A DNA stretch of 64,000 nt from Rhizobiales bacterium 32-66-11. Lineage in GTDB: Bacteria > Pseudomonadota > Alphaproteobacteria > Rhizobiales > Xanthobacteraceae. This document shows, piece by piece, positions 52,072 to 60,741 of the stretch. The position numbers were made by a program, and so were the translations under genes. The notes beneath the pieces were generated by a model. It had not been told where the DNA came from and made no database searches. It saw only the letters and a program-made list of their open reading frames with translations. The stretch's first letter is position 1. Every line of letters starts with the position of its first letter. The DNA lies in NCBI GenBank assembly GCA_002304505.1, contig NCEH01000005.1:95511-159510 (forward strand), in the 5' to 3' direction.

Positions 52072-53226
52072 GTGGTTATTCGAGACCTTAATCGTCGTGA
52101 AGTCGCGATGCTCGGTGTAACCTTGGCCGCGACATGGCGCGCTCCTGCGGAAGCACAGACGAGATCCCCAATGCTCTATCCGCGCGAGGCGTTGATCGAG
52201 GCGGCCGGATATCCGGCCCTGGTGCGGTTCGAACCCGGCCGGCGGGACCTTCCCGTCGTGGTCTTCGTCACAGGGGGCGGGGTGCTCGGCCGCATCGCTT
52301 ATGGGCCGCCCGGCGGAAGAGCCGCCGATTTTCTCTGCCATTGGCTGCATGAGGAAGGCTTCGCGTCGCTGGTCCTGTCCTATCCCATCGACAGCAGGGG
52401 TGTGTTCGACACCCTATTCCCGCAATTTTCGATCACCGACTGGGCGGAGCAGAGCGCCGAGATCATCGCCCGCTACATGGACCGCAACGGCTTGCCGGCG
52501 AACGCCATCGTGTTGGGCTGGAGCATGGCGGGGCGAATTGCCGAGCCGCTTCATGCCGCGCTGCGACGAAAGGGAAAGGGCATCGAACTCTTCGTCGCGA
52601 TGGCGGCCGCATCGGCGCTTCCCCATACCCTGCCCGGTCTCGACCACCTGAAGCCAGCCGCAAGCGGCCTCGCTGGCGTCAAGGGGGCCTACCTCGACTG
52701 GCTGCTCCACTGTCTTGTGGATCAGAACGCGGCTGCCGGCCACGTGGTGCTCGATGCCGACGCATTCACACACGAGATGACCGGCGATTTCCCGGTCGGG
52801 CTCGCAGCATCGGCGATGCGCTACCGGAACGGCGCTTTCGTTTCCGACCCGGCCGAAGACGCGCTTGAGGTCGGCACCGCGCAATACCGCTCCTTTCCGC
52901 CGCTCGCCTTGATGACGCACGCCTCTGCGATCGACGCCCGGCACGCCCTCACGGACCGCTCGACATGGGGCGTCTACATCACCCAGCAACTTTGCGAGAC
53001 TCTCGTTTTCTCGCAGGCCGACAAACTCGCCGCGCTCCCCTCCGAGAAATGGGCGGGGCTGGTCGAGCATGTCAGGGACGCCGCCCCGCGCCTGAGTGCG
53101 ACGCTGCCGGGCAATCATATGTTCTTCCTCGGGGAGAAGGGTGCGAGGGGAACCGTGCTGACGCTGATGCGCCTCAGGCAGACCGCTGCGGACGTTGCAG
53201 CCGAGATCTCGCGTCTGATGGACTGA
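52072..53226 (+). CDS. Exported alpha/beta hydrolase
   Basis: 384-residue protein from GTG 52072, chosen because GGAGG lies 9 bp upstream. The N-terminus RDLNRREVAMLGVTLAATW, then APAEAQ looks like a signal peptide with twin arginines, possibly Tat-dependent with cleavage near residue 29. The nucleophile elbow is GWSMAGRIAEP with Ser151; VVFVTGGGVLGR carries the oxyanion loop, and His in PGNHMFFLGE near residue 345 is the likely third triad member. It follows the deleted phenolic acid decarboxylase by 37 bp on the same strand and may have been co-transcribed with it, perhaps acting on phenolic esters (inference). Confidence 0.75.
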   Translation: MVIRDLNRREVAMLGVTLAATWRAPAEAQTRSPMLYPREALIEAAGYPALVRFEPGRRDLPVVVFVTGGGVLGRIAYGPPGGRAADFLCHWLHEEGFASLVLSYPIDSRGVFDTLFPQFSITDWAEQSAEIIARYMDRNGLPANAIVLGWSMAGRIAEPLHAALRRKGKGIELFVAMAAASALPHTLPGLDHLKPAASGLAGVKGAYLDWLLHCLVDQNAAAGHVVLDADAFTHEMTGDFPVGLAASAMRYRNGAFVSDPAEDALEVGTAQYRSFPPLALMTHASAIDARHALTDRSTWGVYITQQLCETLVFSQADKLAALPSEKWAGLVEHVRDAAPRLSATLPGNHMFFLGEKGARGTVLTLMRLRQTAADVAAEISRLMD

Positions 53227-53483
53227 AAAATCGTTCGGCAGATGACCGCGCAGGCGGGTGGCACGCCTTGAACGCACTGAGCCATGCGATCGCGACCGAG
53301 AGGTGGAATTACCGACGACGATGAGGCTTCCAACCGTCGAACGACAAGATTCGCGCTCTCCGCCCGAGACTTCATTGCCGGAGCGGGCGCAGACGAGGCT
53401 TTGACAATAGACGCTTTTCGGACGGTTTGACCTCCTGGGAAATCCATGTGAGTCCGGCCATGACGTCTTATCGCCGAAGTCCC

Positions 53484-54494
53484 TCAGTGTCCGAGCAAGA
53501 AGACGGCGTAGGCGCTGGCCAAATAGACCACAAGCAGCGACAGGCTGACCCAGCTGATCGCTCCGACTAAGCGTGTTTCCGGCTTGTAAAGCATCGCCAC
53601 GATGAAAATGCCAGTCATGATCGCCGCGGCGAACGCGGTAATGGCATGCGCTGGCGAAACGGCTTGCAGGAGCGGGCCTTTGCGATAGGCAAGGTCGTCG
53701 GCCGCCACAATCAGTATGTCGAACAGGTTGCTGCCAAGAAGGTTACCGATCGCCAAGTCGACGGCACGCAGCCGGAGCGCGCTCACGGTCACCACCAGCT
53801 CCGGCATCGAGGTCGCGCCAGCGATGAGCAACGTGCCGACGAAGGTCGTTTTCCAACCCATCGTCTCGGCGATGTCCTGGCCAATGAACGGCAACCAGGA
53901 GCCGGCGATAGCCACCACGCTCGCTGCACCGACGTAACGCAGGACAGCGGTACGCAGGGAGATGCCACCCTCGACTTTGGCGAGCCCTGGTGGCGGCCGC
54001 ATGCGGCGCTCATAGGTGAAGGCGGCCCGCATCGCGACAAAGTAAATTGCGATGATGAACAGCGTATAGCCACTGATATGCAGCACTTGGAAGCCGAGCG
54101 CGCTTTGACTGAGCAGCAAGAAGGCGCCAACAGCGCCGATGAGGATTACGCCAAAGCCTGCGGTGAGGATGTGCCCCTGGTCGATGCGGCGATACATTGG
54201 CTCCCCGCGGCTCAGCTCGTCGAGTAGCACCAGCATGACGAGATTGAACACGCAGCTGCCAAGCGCGTCGCCAACGGCGATATTCGGCGCATCGGCGATG
54301 GTCACGGCGCTCAGGCCGGTGAACAGTTCAGGCAGCGAGGTCGCGGTCGCAAGCAGGACGAGTCCGACCCAGGACCGCGATAGGCCGGTCAGGCGCGCGA
54401 TGACGTCGCCATAGCGCGTCAGGGCGGGCCCGGCGAGGCCGATCAGAGCGGCGCACACGGCGAATTTCAACCATGGCAGCAGCGTCGCTGTCAT
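53484..54494 (-). CDS. Sodium/calcium exchanger-family antiporter (CaxA/YrbG-like)
   Basis: 336-residue membrane protein of the CaCA superfamily with two homologous halves of five hydrophobic segments each. The alpha-repeats are VLLATATSLPELFTGLSAV and LLIAGATSMPELVVTVSAL, each with the T/S-S-x-P-E ion-binding glutamate, and each followed by AVGDALGSCVFNLVMLVLL- and AIGNLLGSNLFDILIVA-type segments. I start at ATG 54494 (MTATLLPWLKFAVC); the longer frame to 54665 is a low-complexity extension. The gene is monocistronic; 53227-53483 and 54495-54926 show no genes. Ion specificity is uncertain. Confidence 0.87.
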   Translation of the reverse strand: MTATLLPWLKFAVCAALIGLAGPALTRYGDVIARLTGLSRSWVGLVLLATATSLPELFTGLSAVTIADAPNIAVGDALGSCVFNLVMLVLLDELSRGEPMYRRIDQGHILTAGFGVILIGAVGAFLLLSQSALGFQVLHISGYTLFIIAIYFVAMRAAFTYERRMRPPPGLAKVEGGISLRTAVLRYVGAASVVAIAGSWLPFIGQDIAETMGWKTTFVGTLLIAGATSMPELVVTVSALRLRAVDLAIGNLLGSNLFDILIVAADDLAYRKGPLLQAVSPAHAITAFAAAIMTGIFIVAMLYKPETRLVGAISWVSLSLLVVYLASAYAVFLLGH

Positions 54495-54926
54495 CGCGGC
54501 CTCGCATGCCGCCAGCCGACCCCAGCCATGTTCGTCTGCCTCGCCATGAGAAGTGCCAGGCCGCCCCCCAGGACCACGATCGACATTGCCCTCGTGAGGG
54601 GCGCCAAATGCCATCGCTGAGCGACCGGCGGCAGATAGGGCGGAGCCGCACGCAGCTTTGCGCAAAACCCGTGCCGCCCTCTGACGGCTTGCTCGGAAAG
54701 CCCATCAGCGCTTGTTGCTTGTCGTTGTGCCATTACCCCGGCGGCGGCAATTGGTGGCCGCTTGTTCGCCGGTCTTATCTGTACGGACGCCTTTTTAAAG
54801 AGTCCGTCGAAATTCTGCCTTATCCTAGCAAATAGAGCGACGCGAATACCGGTTAAGCTGTGGTGAAGAGCACAAGCACTTTCCCAGCATTGGGAGCGGG
54901 TGCCTGACATGTCGAAGTGCCTTCGC
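54495..54926. other. Gene-poor intergenic region
   Basis: 432 bp between the antiporter start and the end of the universal stress protein gene. Several short frames cross it but none has a ribosome site plus recognisable sequence. I see no repeat or RNA gene. Confidence 0.5.
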
Positions 54927-55757
54927 TCAATGATGAATGAAGAGGGCGATCGGGCATTCAGACAGCAGGCGCGTTGTGAAAGACCCAAGGAGGGTCTGTC
55001 TCCACCCGCGATTCCCGTATGCTCCCATCATGAGGAGATCGGCGCCGAGGGCTCTTGCTTCTGCGACGATCAGTTCGGCCGGATGTGCGTCGGGAGCGAT
55101 AACATGGGTGATGCAGGCCGTATTATAGAGCCGAAGGTAGGTACTTGCCTGTTCCACCCAACGCTCCGCGAGATCCTGTGCGGGATCGATGGAGATCACG
55201 TGAATCTCGCAATTCGACGCAAGTCCGAGCAGCGTGAAAATCTGCAAAGTCCGGGCCGCCGGCACGCTCCCATCATAGGCGATAACGATGCGCGACGGCT
55301 CTTGGGCGTTTGCGGGCGCAATCAGGAGTGGTCGCGGATTTTCCCGCAACATCTTTTCGACGGTCTTAGCTAAACCTCCACTGGGCTCCCCATGCAGATC
55401 GCTGTCGCGCCCGATGAGGATAAGATCGTGTGCGGGAGCTGCTGCGCGTAGCTCGTCCCAGGGGCGACCTTCCATTGCCAAGACATTACCTCTCACGTTC
55501 CGGATCTTGCACTGCTGCAGGAAATTCTCCGAAAGGCGTTCGGTCAGCTCGCGGCCCTGTTCCAGGCGCGCAAGGTCAGTCTTGAATTTGTAATATGCGG
55601 TTCCGATTCCACCGGGCTCGCGGGGTTTGAGATAGTCAACATCAAGCACGGTTACGCCGGTGACCACTGCATCGTGCTTTGCTGCGAGGGACAGGGCGAG
55701 TTTTGTCGCTCCTGCACTGGCGGGCGTATCGTCCAGTGCGACAAGCAAACTACGCAT
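54927..55757 (-). CDS. Universal stress protein with two UspA domains
   Basis: 276-residue tandem UspA protein. Domain 1 covers about residues 1-135 (SLLVALDDTPASAGATKLAL) and domain 2 about 150-276 (PSRIVIAYDGSVPAARTLQI). Domain 2 retains an ATP-binding loop GAYGNRGWRQTLLGS (G-x2-G-x9-GS), followed by TTRLLSECPIALFIHH; domain 1 has a degenerate copy (GRDSDLHGEPSGGLAKT). ATG 55757 is used. A FNR/FixK-type box (55837-55850) is centred about 86 bp upstream, so induction under low oxygen is likely, as for many alphaproteobacterial Usp genes. Cytoplasmic; exact role unknown. Confidence 0.88.
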   Translation of the reverse strand: MRSLLVALDDTPASAGATKLALSLAAKHDAVVTGVTVLDVDYLKPREPGGIGTAYYKFKTDLARLEQGRELTERLSENFLQQCKIRNVRGNVLAMEGRPWDELRAAAPAHDLILIGRDSDLHGEPSGGLAKTVEKMLRENPRPLLIAPANAQEPSRIVIAYDGSVPAARTLQIFTLLGLASNCEIHVISIDPAQDLAERWVEQASTYLRLYNTACITHVIAPDAHPAELIVAEARALGADLLMMGAYGNRGWRQTLLGSFTTRLLSECPIALFIHH

Positions 55758-55836
55758 TAAATCACCCAGAAATTAGCCCCAGTTTTCACCCATATCCCCA
55801 CTAGTAAAAATTTCGCACGGTACGCAACGAAGTACC

Positions 55837-55850
55837 TTGACTTGGATCAA
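55837..55850. promoter_or_regulatory. FNR/FixK-type box TTGAC-N4-ATCAA
   Basis: TTGAC (55837-55841) and ATCAA (55846-55850) spaced by 4 bp differ from the FNR/Anr consensus TTGAT-N4-ATCAA at one position. It is upstream of the tandem Usp gene. The rest of 55758-56169 has no supported gene; an 82-codon frame from 55842 lacks any family resemblance. Confidence 0.6.
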
Positions 55851-56169
55851 CGCAAGTCTCCACGCAGCGATCTTGGGCACGTGATCGCGCGGGCGGGGAA
55901 AGGCGGCCCAATCTGCGAACCCGCCGACCTCTCCCTGGCACCGCCATATCTCGAAACAATCGAGTGGGAATTCATCCTATCCGACGACGCGGCTCTCAAA
56001 ATGATTGCCGGGTTCGAGTTGGTTGGCTGGGTTTCAAAAGCGCCCGGCCGGATCGGGAAAGCTCGTGGCTGCCGAGCGGCTGAAAAATGATACTTTGTCC
56101 AAGGCATCCCGCCGGACGCCGTGGACGCTCTTGGGACAAGGTGCGCCGCTATTCGAGGACGGATCTAAA

Positions 56170-56796
56170 ATGCGCTGCGAATCCGTGGAAATGCTGGCCG
56201 ACGGACTGATCGTCAGTCCCTCGGCGGAACGAAACAAGGGGCCGATCGCTGAGATTCTCATGCGCCTGTTGCCGGCGCAGGGCGAAGTGCTGGAAGTGAG
56301 CAGCGGCACCGGACAGCATGTGCTTCACTTCGCCCAGGCCATGCCGCACATCCGCTGGCTGCCGACGGAGCGGGACGCAGGCTCGCTGAAATCCATCGCG
56401 ATCCGGCTTGGGCAAGCACCCCTGCCCAATGTCGATGCGCCCCGCCCTCTCGACGTCCACGATGCGGTCTGGCCGGCCGAGAATGTGGCGGCCGTGGTCT
56501 GCATCAACATGATTCACATCGCCCCGCCCTCAGCGACGGAGGCCTTGTTGCGCGGTGCCGGCACAGTCATCGCGCCCGGCGGCATCCTGTTTCTCTACGG
56601 CCCCTATCGCCGGGAGGGACGGCACACCTCGCCCGGCAATGAAGCCTTCGACGCGCGGCTCAGGGCGGAAAATCCGCAATGGGGTGTCCGCAATCTGGAA
56701 GATGTGGTGCAGCGCGCGCGCGAGTTGAGTTTCGATCTGGACCAAGTCCACGACATGCCCGCGAATAACCTGTCGGTGATTTTTCGCAAGCGCTGA
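56170..56796 (+). CDS. DUF938-family SAM-dependent methyltransferase-like protein
   Basis: 208-residue class I methyltransferase-like protein. The DUF938 signature is clear: SPSAERNKGPIAEILMRLLP, VLEVSSGTGQHVLHFAQ (SAM-binding motif I, E-x-S/G-x-G-T-G-Q-H), LPTERD and FLYGPYRREGRHTSPGN, ending with MPANNLSVIFRKR. ATG 56170 gives the standard family length; the longer frame from 56005 adds unrelated sequence. It stands alone in front of a hairpin terminator. The substrate is unknown; no product of this family is established to my knowledge. Confidence 0.85.
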   Translation: MRCESVEMLADGLIVSPSAERNKGPIAEILMRLLPAQGEVLEVSSGTGQHVLHFAQAMPHIRWLPTERDAGSLKSIAIRLGQAPLPNVDAPRPLDVHDAVWPAENVAAVVCINMIHIAPPSATEALLRGAGTVIAPGGILFLYGPYRREGRHTSPGNEAFDARLRAENPQWGVRNLEDVVQRARELSFDLDQVHDMPANNLSVIFRKR

Positions 56797-56801
56797 AGCC
56801 C

Positions 56802-56820
56802 GCCGTCGTCCTACGACGGC
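56802..56820 (+). terminator. Hairpin after the DUF938 gene
   Basis: GCCGTCGT (56802-56809) pairs perfectly with ACGACGGC (56813-56820) around a 3-nt loop, 5 bp after the stop and just before the convergent tRNA. No T-run follows. Confidence 0.5.
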
Positions 56821-56834
56821 ATTCAGGACCGGAC

Positions 56835-56919
56835 TGGTGCGGACGGCGGGACTCGAACCCGCACGCCTTGCGGCGCAAGATTTTAAGTCTCGTGCGTCTA
56901 CCGATTCCGCCACGTCCGC
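56835..56919 (-). tRNA. tRNA-Leu (UAA anticodon)
   Basis: Minus-strand tRNA of 85 nt including an encoded CCA (complement of 56835-56837) with discriminator A at 56838. Acceptor GCGGACG (56919-56913) pairs with CGTCCGC (56845-56839). The T arm reads GCGGGTTCGAGTCCCGC. The anticodon loop ACTTAAAAT carries TAA. The long variable arm between anticodon and T arms is typical of leucine tRNAs. Confidence 0.95.
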
Positions 56920-56941
56920 CTTCACGTGGCGTGGCGGCGCT

Positions 56942-57328
56942 TCAGGCGCGGCCTTCCAATTGCTCGGTGGTGACGGGCGTAATCGCCACCGACTCGCCGC
57001 AGCCGCAGGCGGAAGTCTGGTTGGGATTGTTGAACACGAACTGCGCCGACATCTTGTCGGTCTTATAATCCATCTCGGTGCCCAGCAGGAACAGGATCGC
57101 CTTGGGATCGACGATCACCTTCACGCCCTTGTCCTCCACCACCTCGTCGCGCGGGGTGATTTCGGGCGCGTAATCAAGGGTGTAGGACATGCCGGCGCAT
57201 CCGCCGTTCTTGACACCAACGCGCACGGCTTCGGCCGGCGGTTCCGAGCGCGCCATGATCTGGCGAATGCGTTCGGCGGCGGCATCGGTGATGCGCATGA
57301 CGGGTGGGCGAGGACGCAGGGCAGCCAT
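56942..57328 (-). CDS. sufA: Iron-sulfur cluster assembly A-type carrier (SufA/HesB family)
   Basis: 128-residue A-type carrier that binds and delivers Fe-S clusters. Cluster ligands are Cys in VKNGGCAGMSYTL and the C-terminal pair in SACGCGESV (C-G-C). Start ATG 57328; ATG 57298 (MRITDAAAERIRQ) would give the more usual 118 residues. It is separated from the sufB-T locus by the FNT channel gene, parS and the VOC gene and transcribed in the same direction as suf, so it is probably the final member of the locus though not co-transcribed. ErpA- or IscA-type naming is possible. Confidence 0.88.
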   Translation of the reverse strand: MAALRPRPPVMRITDAAAERIRQIMARSEPPAEAVRVGVKNGGCAGMSYTLDYAPEITPRDEVVEDKGVKVIVDPKAILFLLGTEMDYKTDKMSAQFVFNNPNQTSACGCGESVAITPVTTEQLEGRA

Positions 57329-57490
57329 TCTTCACAACTCCGAACCACGCCGGTTCAAGGCCGGCGGATAAGTGCACCTAAAATGGGGTAGCCCGACGCT
57401 CCCGGCAAGGGCTCTGCGTGTCGGGCGCGCGGAGAGGCTATGCAACTGAAACCGGGCTCCGGCGTTCAGCTTGGCAATAGGAGGCCAAGC

Positions 57491-58471
57491 ATGGCGGTAC
57501 GCGCGACGGCGGCGGGAGCGGCGGACGAGGGCGAGCACACCCTGGAGGAGGACGCGCCCAAGGATCTCTCCGCGCAGGAGCATGCGCAGGTGGAGGAGCA
57601 TCGCAACCTGCGCCCGCTGGCGGTCTACGAGGTGATCCGCCGCGAAGGCGTGGACGAATTGCGCCGGCCGCTGGCGAGCCTGTGGTGGTCGGGGCTGGCA
57701 GCCGGGCTGTCCATCGGCTTTTCGGTGGTGGCCGAGGCGGCCTTGCATGCCCATCTGCCCGATGCGCCGTGGCGCCCGATCATCGAGAGCATCGGCTATT
57801 CGCTCGGCTTCCTGATCGTGATTCTCGGGCGTTACCAGCTATTTACGGAAATCACGCTGACCGCCGTCCTGCCCGTTCTCGCGCAGCCGACGCGCAGCGC
57901 GCTTTCCGCCCTGGCGCGCATCTGGGGCGTGGTGTTCGCCGCCAACATGGTCGGCACGGCGATCTTCGCTGGCCTGCTCTCCACCCGCCTGATCCTGCCG
58001 GCGGAGATCGACGCGGCCATCCTTTCCATCTCGCGGGAGCTTGCGACGCTTACCCCCATTGATGCTCTGGTGCGTGGCATCGTCGCCGGCTGGCTGATCG
58101 CAACCGTGGCCTGGCTTCTGCCGAGCGCGGAGCATTCGCGCGTCATCATCATCGTCGCGTTGACGGGGCTGATCTCGCTGCTTCAGCTGTCCCATGTGGT
58201 GTCGGGATCGGTGGAGATTTTCTATCTCGCGGCGGTGGGCGAAATCGGGCTCGGCACGGTGCTGGGTGGGTTCATCCTGCCCTTGCTGGTGGGCAATGTG
58301 ATCGGCGGGGCGGCGCTGTTCGCCTTGCTGGCCTATGGGCAGGTGAAGGACGAAATGAAGGACGAGGGGCCGTCTTCAGAGCCCGCCGGCGCAGGCCCAG
58401 CCACGCCCGGCCACAAGGGAAAGAGGCGCGCGGAAAAGCCCGTTGCGCCGGCGGCGCGCCCCAAGGCTTGA
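57491..58471 (+). CDS. Formate/nitrite transporter (FNT) family channel
   Basis: 326-residue FocA/NirC-type membrane protein. A hydrophilic N-terminal segment (residues 1-60, acidic) is followed by six hydrophobic helices beginning LASLWWSGLAAGLSIGFSV. FNT landmarks include LGFLIVILGRYQLFTEITL (L-x-x-x-x-G-x-x-L-F-T), WGVVFAANMVGTAIFAGL, and GFILPLLVGNVIGGAALFAL (N-x-x-G-G). ATG 57491 is chosen because AGGAGG lies 6 bp upstream; the frame starting at 57440 is rejected. The C-terminal 35 residues are Pro/Ala/Lys rich. The parS site begins 4 bp after its stop. Substrate could be formate, nitrite, or another small anion. Confidence 0.87.
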   Translation: MAVRATAAGAADEGEHTLEEDAPKDLSAQEHAQVEEHRNLRPLAVYEVIRREGVDELRRPLASLWWSGLAAGLSIGFSVVAEAALHAHLPDAPWRPIIESIGYSLGFLIVILGRYQLFTEITLTAVLPVLAQPTRSALSALARIWGVVFAANMVGTAIFAGLLSTRLILPAEIDAAILSISRELATLTPIDALVRGIVAGWLIATVAWLLPSAEHSRVIIIVALTGLISLLQLSHVVSGSVEIFYLAAVGEIGLGTVLGGFILPLLVGNVIGGAALFALLAYGQVKDEMKDEGPSSEPAGAGPATPGHKGKRRAEKPVAPAARPKA

Positions 58472-58475
58472 AAAA

Positions 58476-58491
58476 TGTTTCACGTGAAACA
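58476..58491. promoter_or_regulatory. parS chromosome-partitioning site (perfect consensus)
   Basis: TGTTTCACGTGAAACA, a perfect 16-bp palindrome identical to the canonical parS bound by ParB. It lies between the FNT channel gene and the VOC gene, 4 bp after the FNT stop, and not in a parAB or gidB gene. parS sites are concentrated near oriC, so the right end of the window is probably origin-proximal (inference). Confidence 0.9.
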
Positions 58492-58627
58492 ATGGCTTAG
58501 CGCGGACGAACAGGGGTTTCGTGACGCTTCTCCGCGTCCTTGCGGCGGACGAAACCGGCATTTCGGGCGAACGTTCGCCCAACTCTTCGGCGACGCGGAT
58601 GATCCGGGCCGCCGGGCGCGGCCGCCT

Positions 58628-59092
58628 TCAATAATTCGGCCACAGGCCCGGCGTGGCGAGTTCCAGCAGCGCGCCGTCGGGGTCGCGGAAATAGAGGCTC
58701 ACGCCGCCCTTGGGCCAGGCCATCTCGCCTTCGATGGGAATGGCATGGCGCGCGAGATGGAACCGCCAGTCCGCCAGCGTCTCGGCCGCGATGGCGATGG
58801 CCACATGCGCACGGCCGGCGGCGTCATGGGGCGGAATGGTGCCGCCCGGCAGGGTCACGGTCTCGTTCGCGGCGCCGCGCTTGAACAGGAGCAGCACCGT
58901 ACCGCCGAGGGCATAGGCGCGGAACCGCGCGTCGGCCAGCATGGGGGAGAGGCCGAGCACCCCTTCATAGAAGGCGGCGGCGCGCGCCAGATCCGCCACA
59001 TAAAGACCGGTCTCCAGGACCGGCCCCAATGGCGGCGCTAGCGAAGGCGCCACAGGAGGCACAACGGGCGGCGCGAGAGGATCGCCCGCCAC
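58628..59092 (-). CDS. VOC-family (glyoxalase/bleomycin resistance) protein
   Basis: 154-residue vicinal oxygen chelate protein. The fold markers are LETGLYVADLARAAAFYEGV, LGLSPMLADARFRAYALGG, HVAIAIAAETLADWRFHLAR and the terminal VSLYFRDPDGALLELATPGL, where Glu is the metal ligand in the last strand; the second His ligand lies in AGRAHVAI. The N-terminus has a proline-rich spacer (PLAPPVVPPVAPSLAPPLGP). It is 6 bp downstream of sufT and on the same strand, so it is probably transcribed with the suf operon, but no Fe-S role is known. Confidence 0.82.
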   Translation of the reverse strand: MAGDPLAPPVVPPVAPSLAPPLGPVLETGLYVADLARAAAFYEGVLGLSPMLADARFRAYALGGTVLLLFKRGAANETVTLPGGTIPPHDAAGRAHVAIAIAAETLADWRFHLARHAIPIEGEMAWPKGGVSLYFRDPDGALLELATPGLWPNY

Positions 59093-59098
59093 GGCCGC

Positions 59099-59473
59099 TC
59101 ACCACAAATTCAGGGTGGCGCGGGCTTCTTCCGACATGCGGCCCTGGTCCCAGGGCGGATCGAAGGTGATTTCCACCGTGACGCCGCCGACGCCCTCCAC
59201 CGTGTTCACGGCGTTCTCCACCATGCCCGGCAGTTCGGCAGCCGAGGGGCAATTGGGCGTGGTCAGCGTCATCTCGACCGCGACCGAGCGGTCGTCGGCG
59301 ATATCCACCTTGTAGATCAGCCCCAGCTCGTAAATATCGACCGGGATCTCGGGGTCATAGACGGTCTTCATGGCCGCGACGATGTCGTCGGTGAGACGCG
59401 CCAATTCCGCTTCCGGAATCGTGGATTTGATTTCCGGGGCGTTCGGGGTGTCGTTAAGCGCCGTTTCCGTCAT
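59099..59473 (-). CDS. sufT: SUF system associated MIP18-family protein SufT
   Basis: 124-residue DUF59/MIP18-family protein that assists Fe-S cluster maturation. The core reads LTDDIVAAMKTVYDPEIPVD, then IYELGLIYKVDI and MTLTTPNCPSAAELPGMVEN, with Cys in TTPNCPSA as in SufT and the eukaryotic CIA2 proteins. VTVEITFDPPWDQGRMSEEA completes the domain. It overlaps sufS by 4 bp, giving sufS-sufT coupling. Order B-C-D-S-T is normal for alphaproteobacterial suf operons. Confidence 0.9.
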   Translation of the reverse strand: MTETALNDTPNAPEIKSTIPEAELARLTDDIVAAMKTVYDPEIPVDIYELGLIYKVDIADDRSVAVEMTLTTPNCPSAAELPGMVENAVNTVEGVGGVTVEITFDPPWDQGRMSEEARATLNLW

Positions 59474-60717
59474 GCGAACAGATCCTGCGCCTTCAGCAAG
59501 GCCGCCGCAAGGCGGTCCACATCGGCGCGCGTGTTGTAGAGGGCGAGTGAAGCCCGGCAGGTGGCCGTGGTTTCATATCGGGCCAGAAGCGGCTGAGCGC
59601 AATGGGTTCCCGCGCGCACGGCAACACCATACCGATCCAGCACGGTGGCAACGTCATGGGGATGGGCGTTCTTCATCTCGAACGAGATGATGGCCCCCTT
59701 CCCCGCCGCCGTGCCGATGATGCGCAGGCTGTTCATGGCGCCGAGCACTTCGTGGGCATAAGCGGAGAGGTCGCGCTCATGCGCCTCGATGCGCTCGCGG
59801 CCGAGCGAAGTCATATAGTCCAGCGCCGCGCCGAGGCCGATGGCCTGGACGATGGGCGGGGTGCCGGCTTCGAAGCGGTGCGGCGGGGTGGCGTAGGTCA
59901 CGCGATCCTCGCTCACTTCCCGGATCATCTCGCCGCCGCCCTCATAAGGCGGCATCTGGGCGAGCAGATCGAGCTTGCCGTAGAGAATGCCGATGCCGGT
60001 CGGCCCATAGAGCTTGTGGCCGGTGACGACGAAGAAATCGACATCGAGGTCCCGCACGTCCACGGGCATGTGGACCGCGCTCTGGCACCCATCCACCACC
60101 AGTTTCGCGCCCACCGCATGGGCCGCACGGGCGATCTCCTTGATCGGCGTCACCGTGCCCAGAACGTTGGACATCTGGGTGATGGCGACGATCTTGGTGC
60201 GCGGGGTCAAAAGCTGCTCGAACGCCTCGAAATCGAACGATCCGTCCTCGCGCACCGGCGCCCATTTGATGACGGCGCCCTTGCGCTCGCGCAGGAAGTT
60301 CCAGGGCACGATGTTGGAATGGTGCTCCATGATGGAGAGCACGATCTCGTCGCCGGCCTCAATCGACTGGCCAAGCGAGCTCGCCACCGTGTTCAGCGAA
60401 CCGGTGCCGGAGCGGGTGAAGATGATTTCGTCGATGCTGGCGGCATTGAAGAAGGCGCGGATGGTCTCGCGCGCGCCCTCATAGGCCTCCGTCGCCGCAT
60501 TGGCGAGATAATGCAGGCCGCGATGGACGTTGGAATATTCGAACTCATAGGCGTGGCGCATCCGGTCCAGCACCTGCGCCGGCTTCTGGGCCGAGGCGGC
60601 ATTGTCCAGATAGCTCAGGGGGTGGCCGTTCACCTCCATCGACAAAGCGCGGAAATCGGCGCGCACCTTCTCGACGTCATAGCTGCCGTTGGCCACTGCG
60701 GGATGCGTCTCAGTCAT
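59470..60717 (-). CDS. sufS: Cysteine desulfurase SufS
   Basis: 415-residue PLP enzyme that removes sulfur from cysteine for cluster assembly. Group II features are seen: YLDNAASAQKPAQVLDRM, the PLP lysine in FVVTGHKLYGPTGIGILYG, and the persulfide cysteine in VRAGTHCAQPLLARY (the R-x-G-x-H/T-C-A-Q motif of SufS rather than IscS). ATG 60717 (MTETHPAV) is used; an alternative start six codons upstream exists. It ends within sufT and is preceded by a dispersed-type palindromic repeat that separates it from sufD. Confidence 0.94.
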   Translation of the reverse strand: MTETHPAVANGSYDVEKVRADFRALSMEVNGHPLSYLDNAASAQKPAQVLDRMRHAYEFEYSNVHRGLHYLANAATEAYEGARETIRAFFNAASIDEIIFTRSGTGSLNTVASSLGQSIEAGDEIVLSIMEHHSNIVPWNFLRERKGAVIKWAPVREDGSFDFEAFEQLLTPRTKIVAITQMSNVLGTVTPIKEIARAAHAVGAKLVVDGCQSAVHMPVDVRDLDVDFFVVTGHKLYGPTGIGILYGKLDLLAQMPPYEGGGEMIREVSEDRVTYATPPHRFEAGTPPIVQAIGLGAALDYMTSLGRERIEAHERDLSAYAHEVLGAMNSLRIIGTAAGKGAIISFEMKNAHPHDVATVLDRYGVAVRAGTHCAQPLLARYETTATCRASLALYNTRADVDRLAAALLKAQDLFA

Positions 60718-60741
60718 GAAAAAGATCCTTGCCACACAACT

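Noticed and set aside
55842..56090. 82-codon ORF starting TTG just upstream of the methyltransferase
   Set aside because: Start codon lies inside the FNR-type box, no ribosome site and no family resemblance.
58475..59041. ORF beginning with MFHVKQ at the parS site
   Set aside because: The start is created by the parS palindrome; the frame mirrors the minus-strand VOC gene and has no gidB-like continuation.
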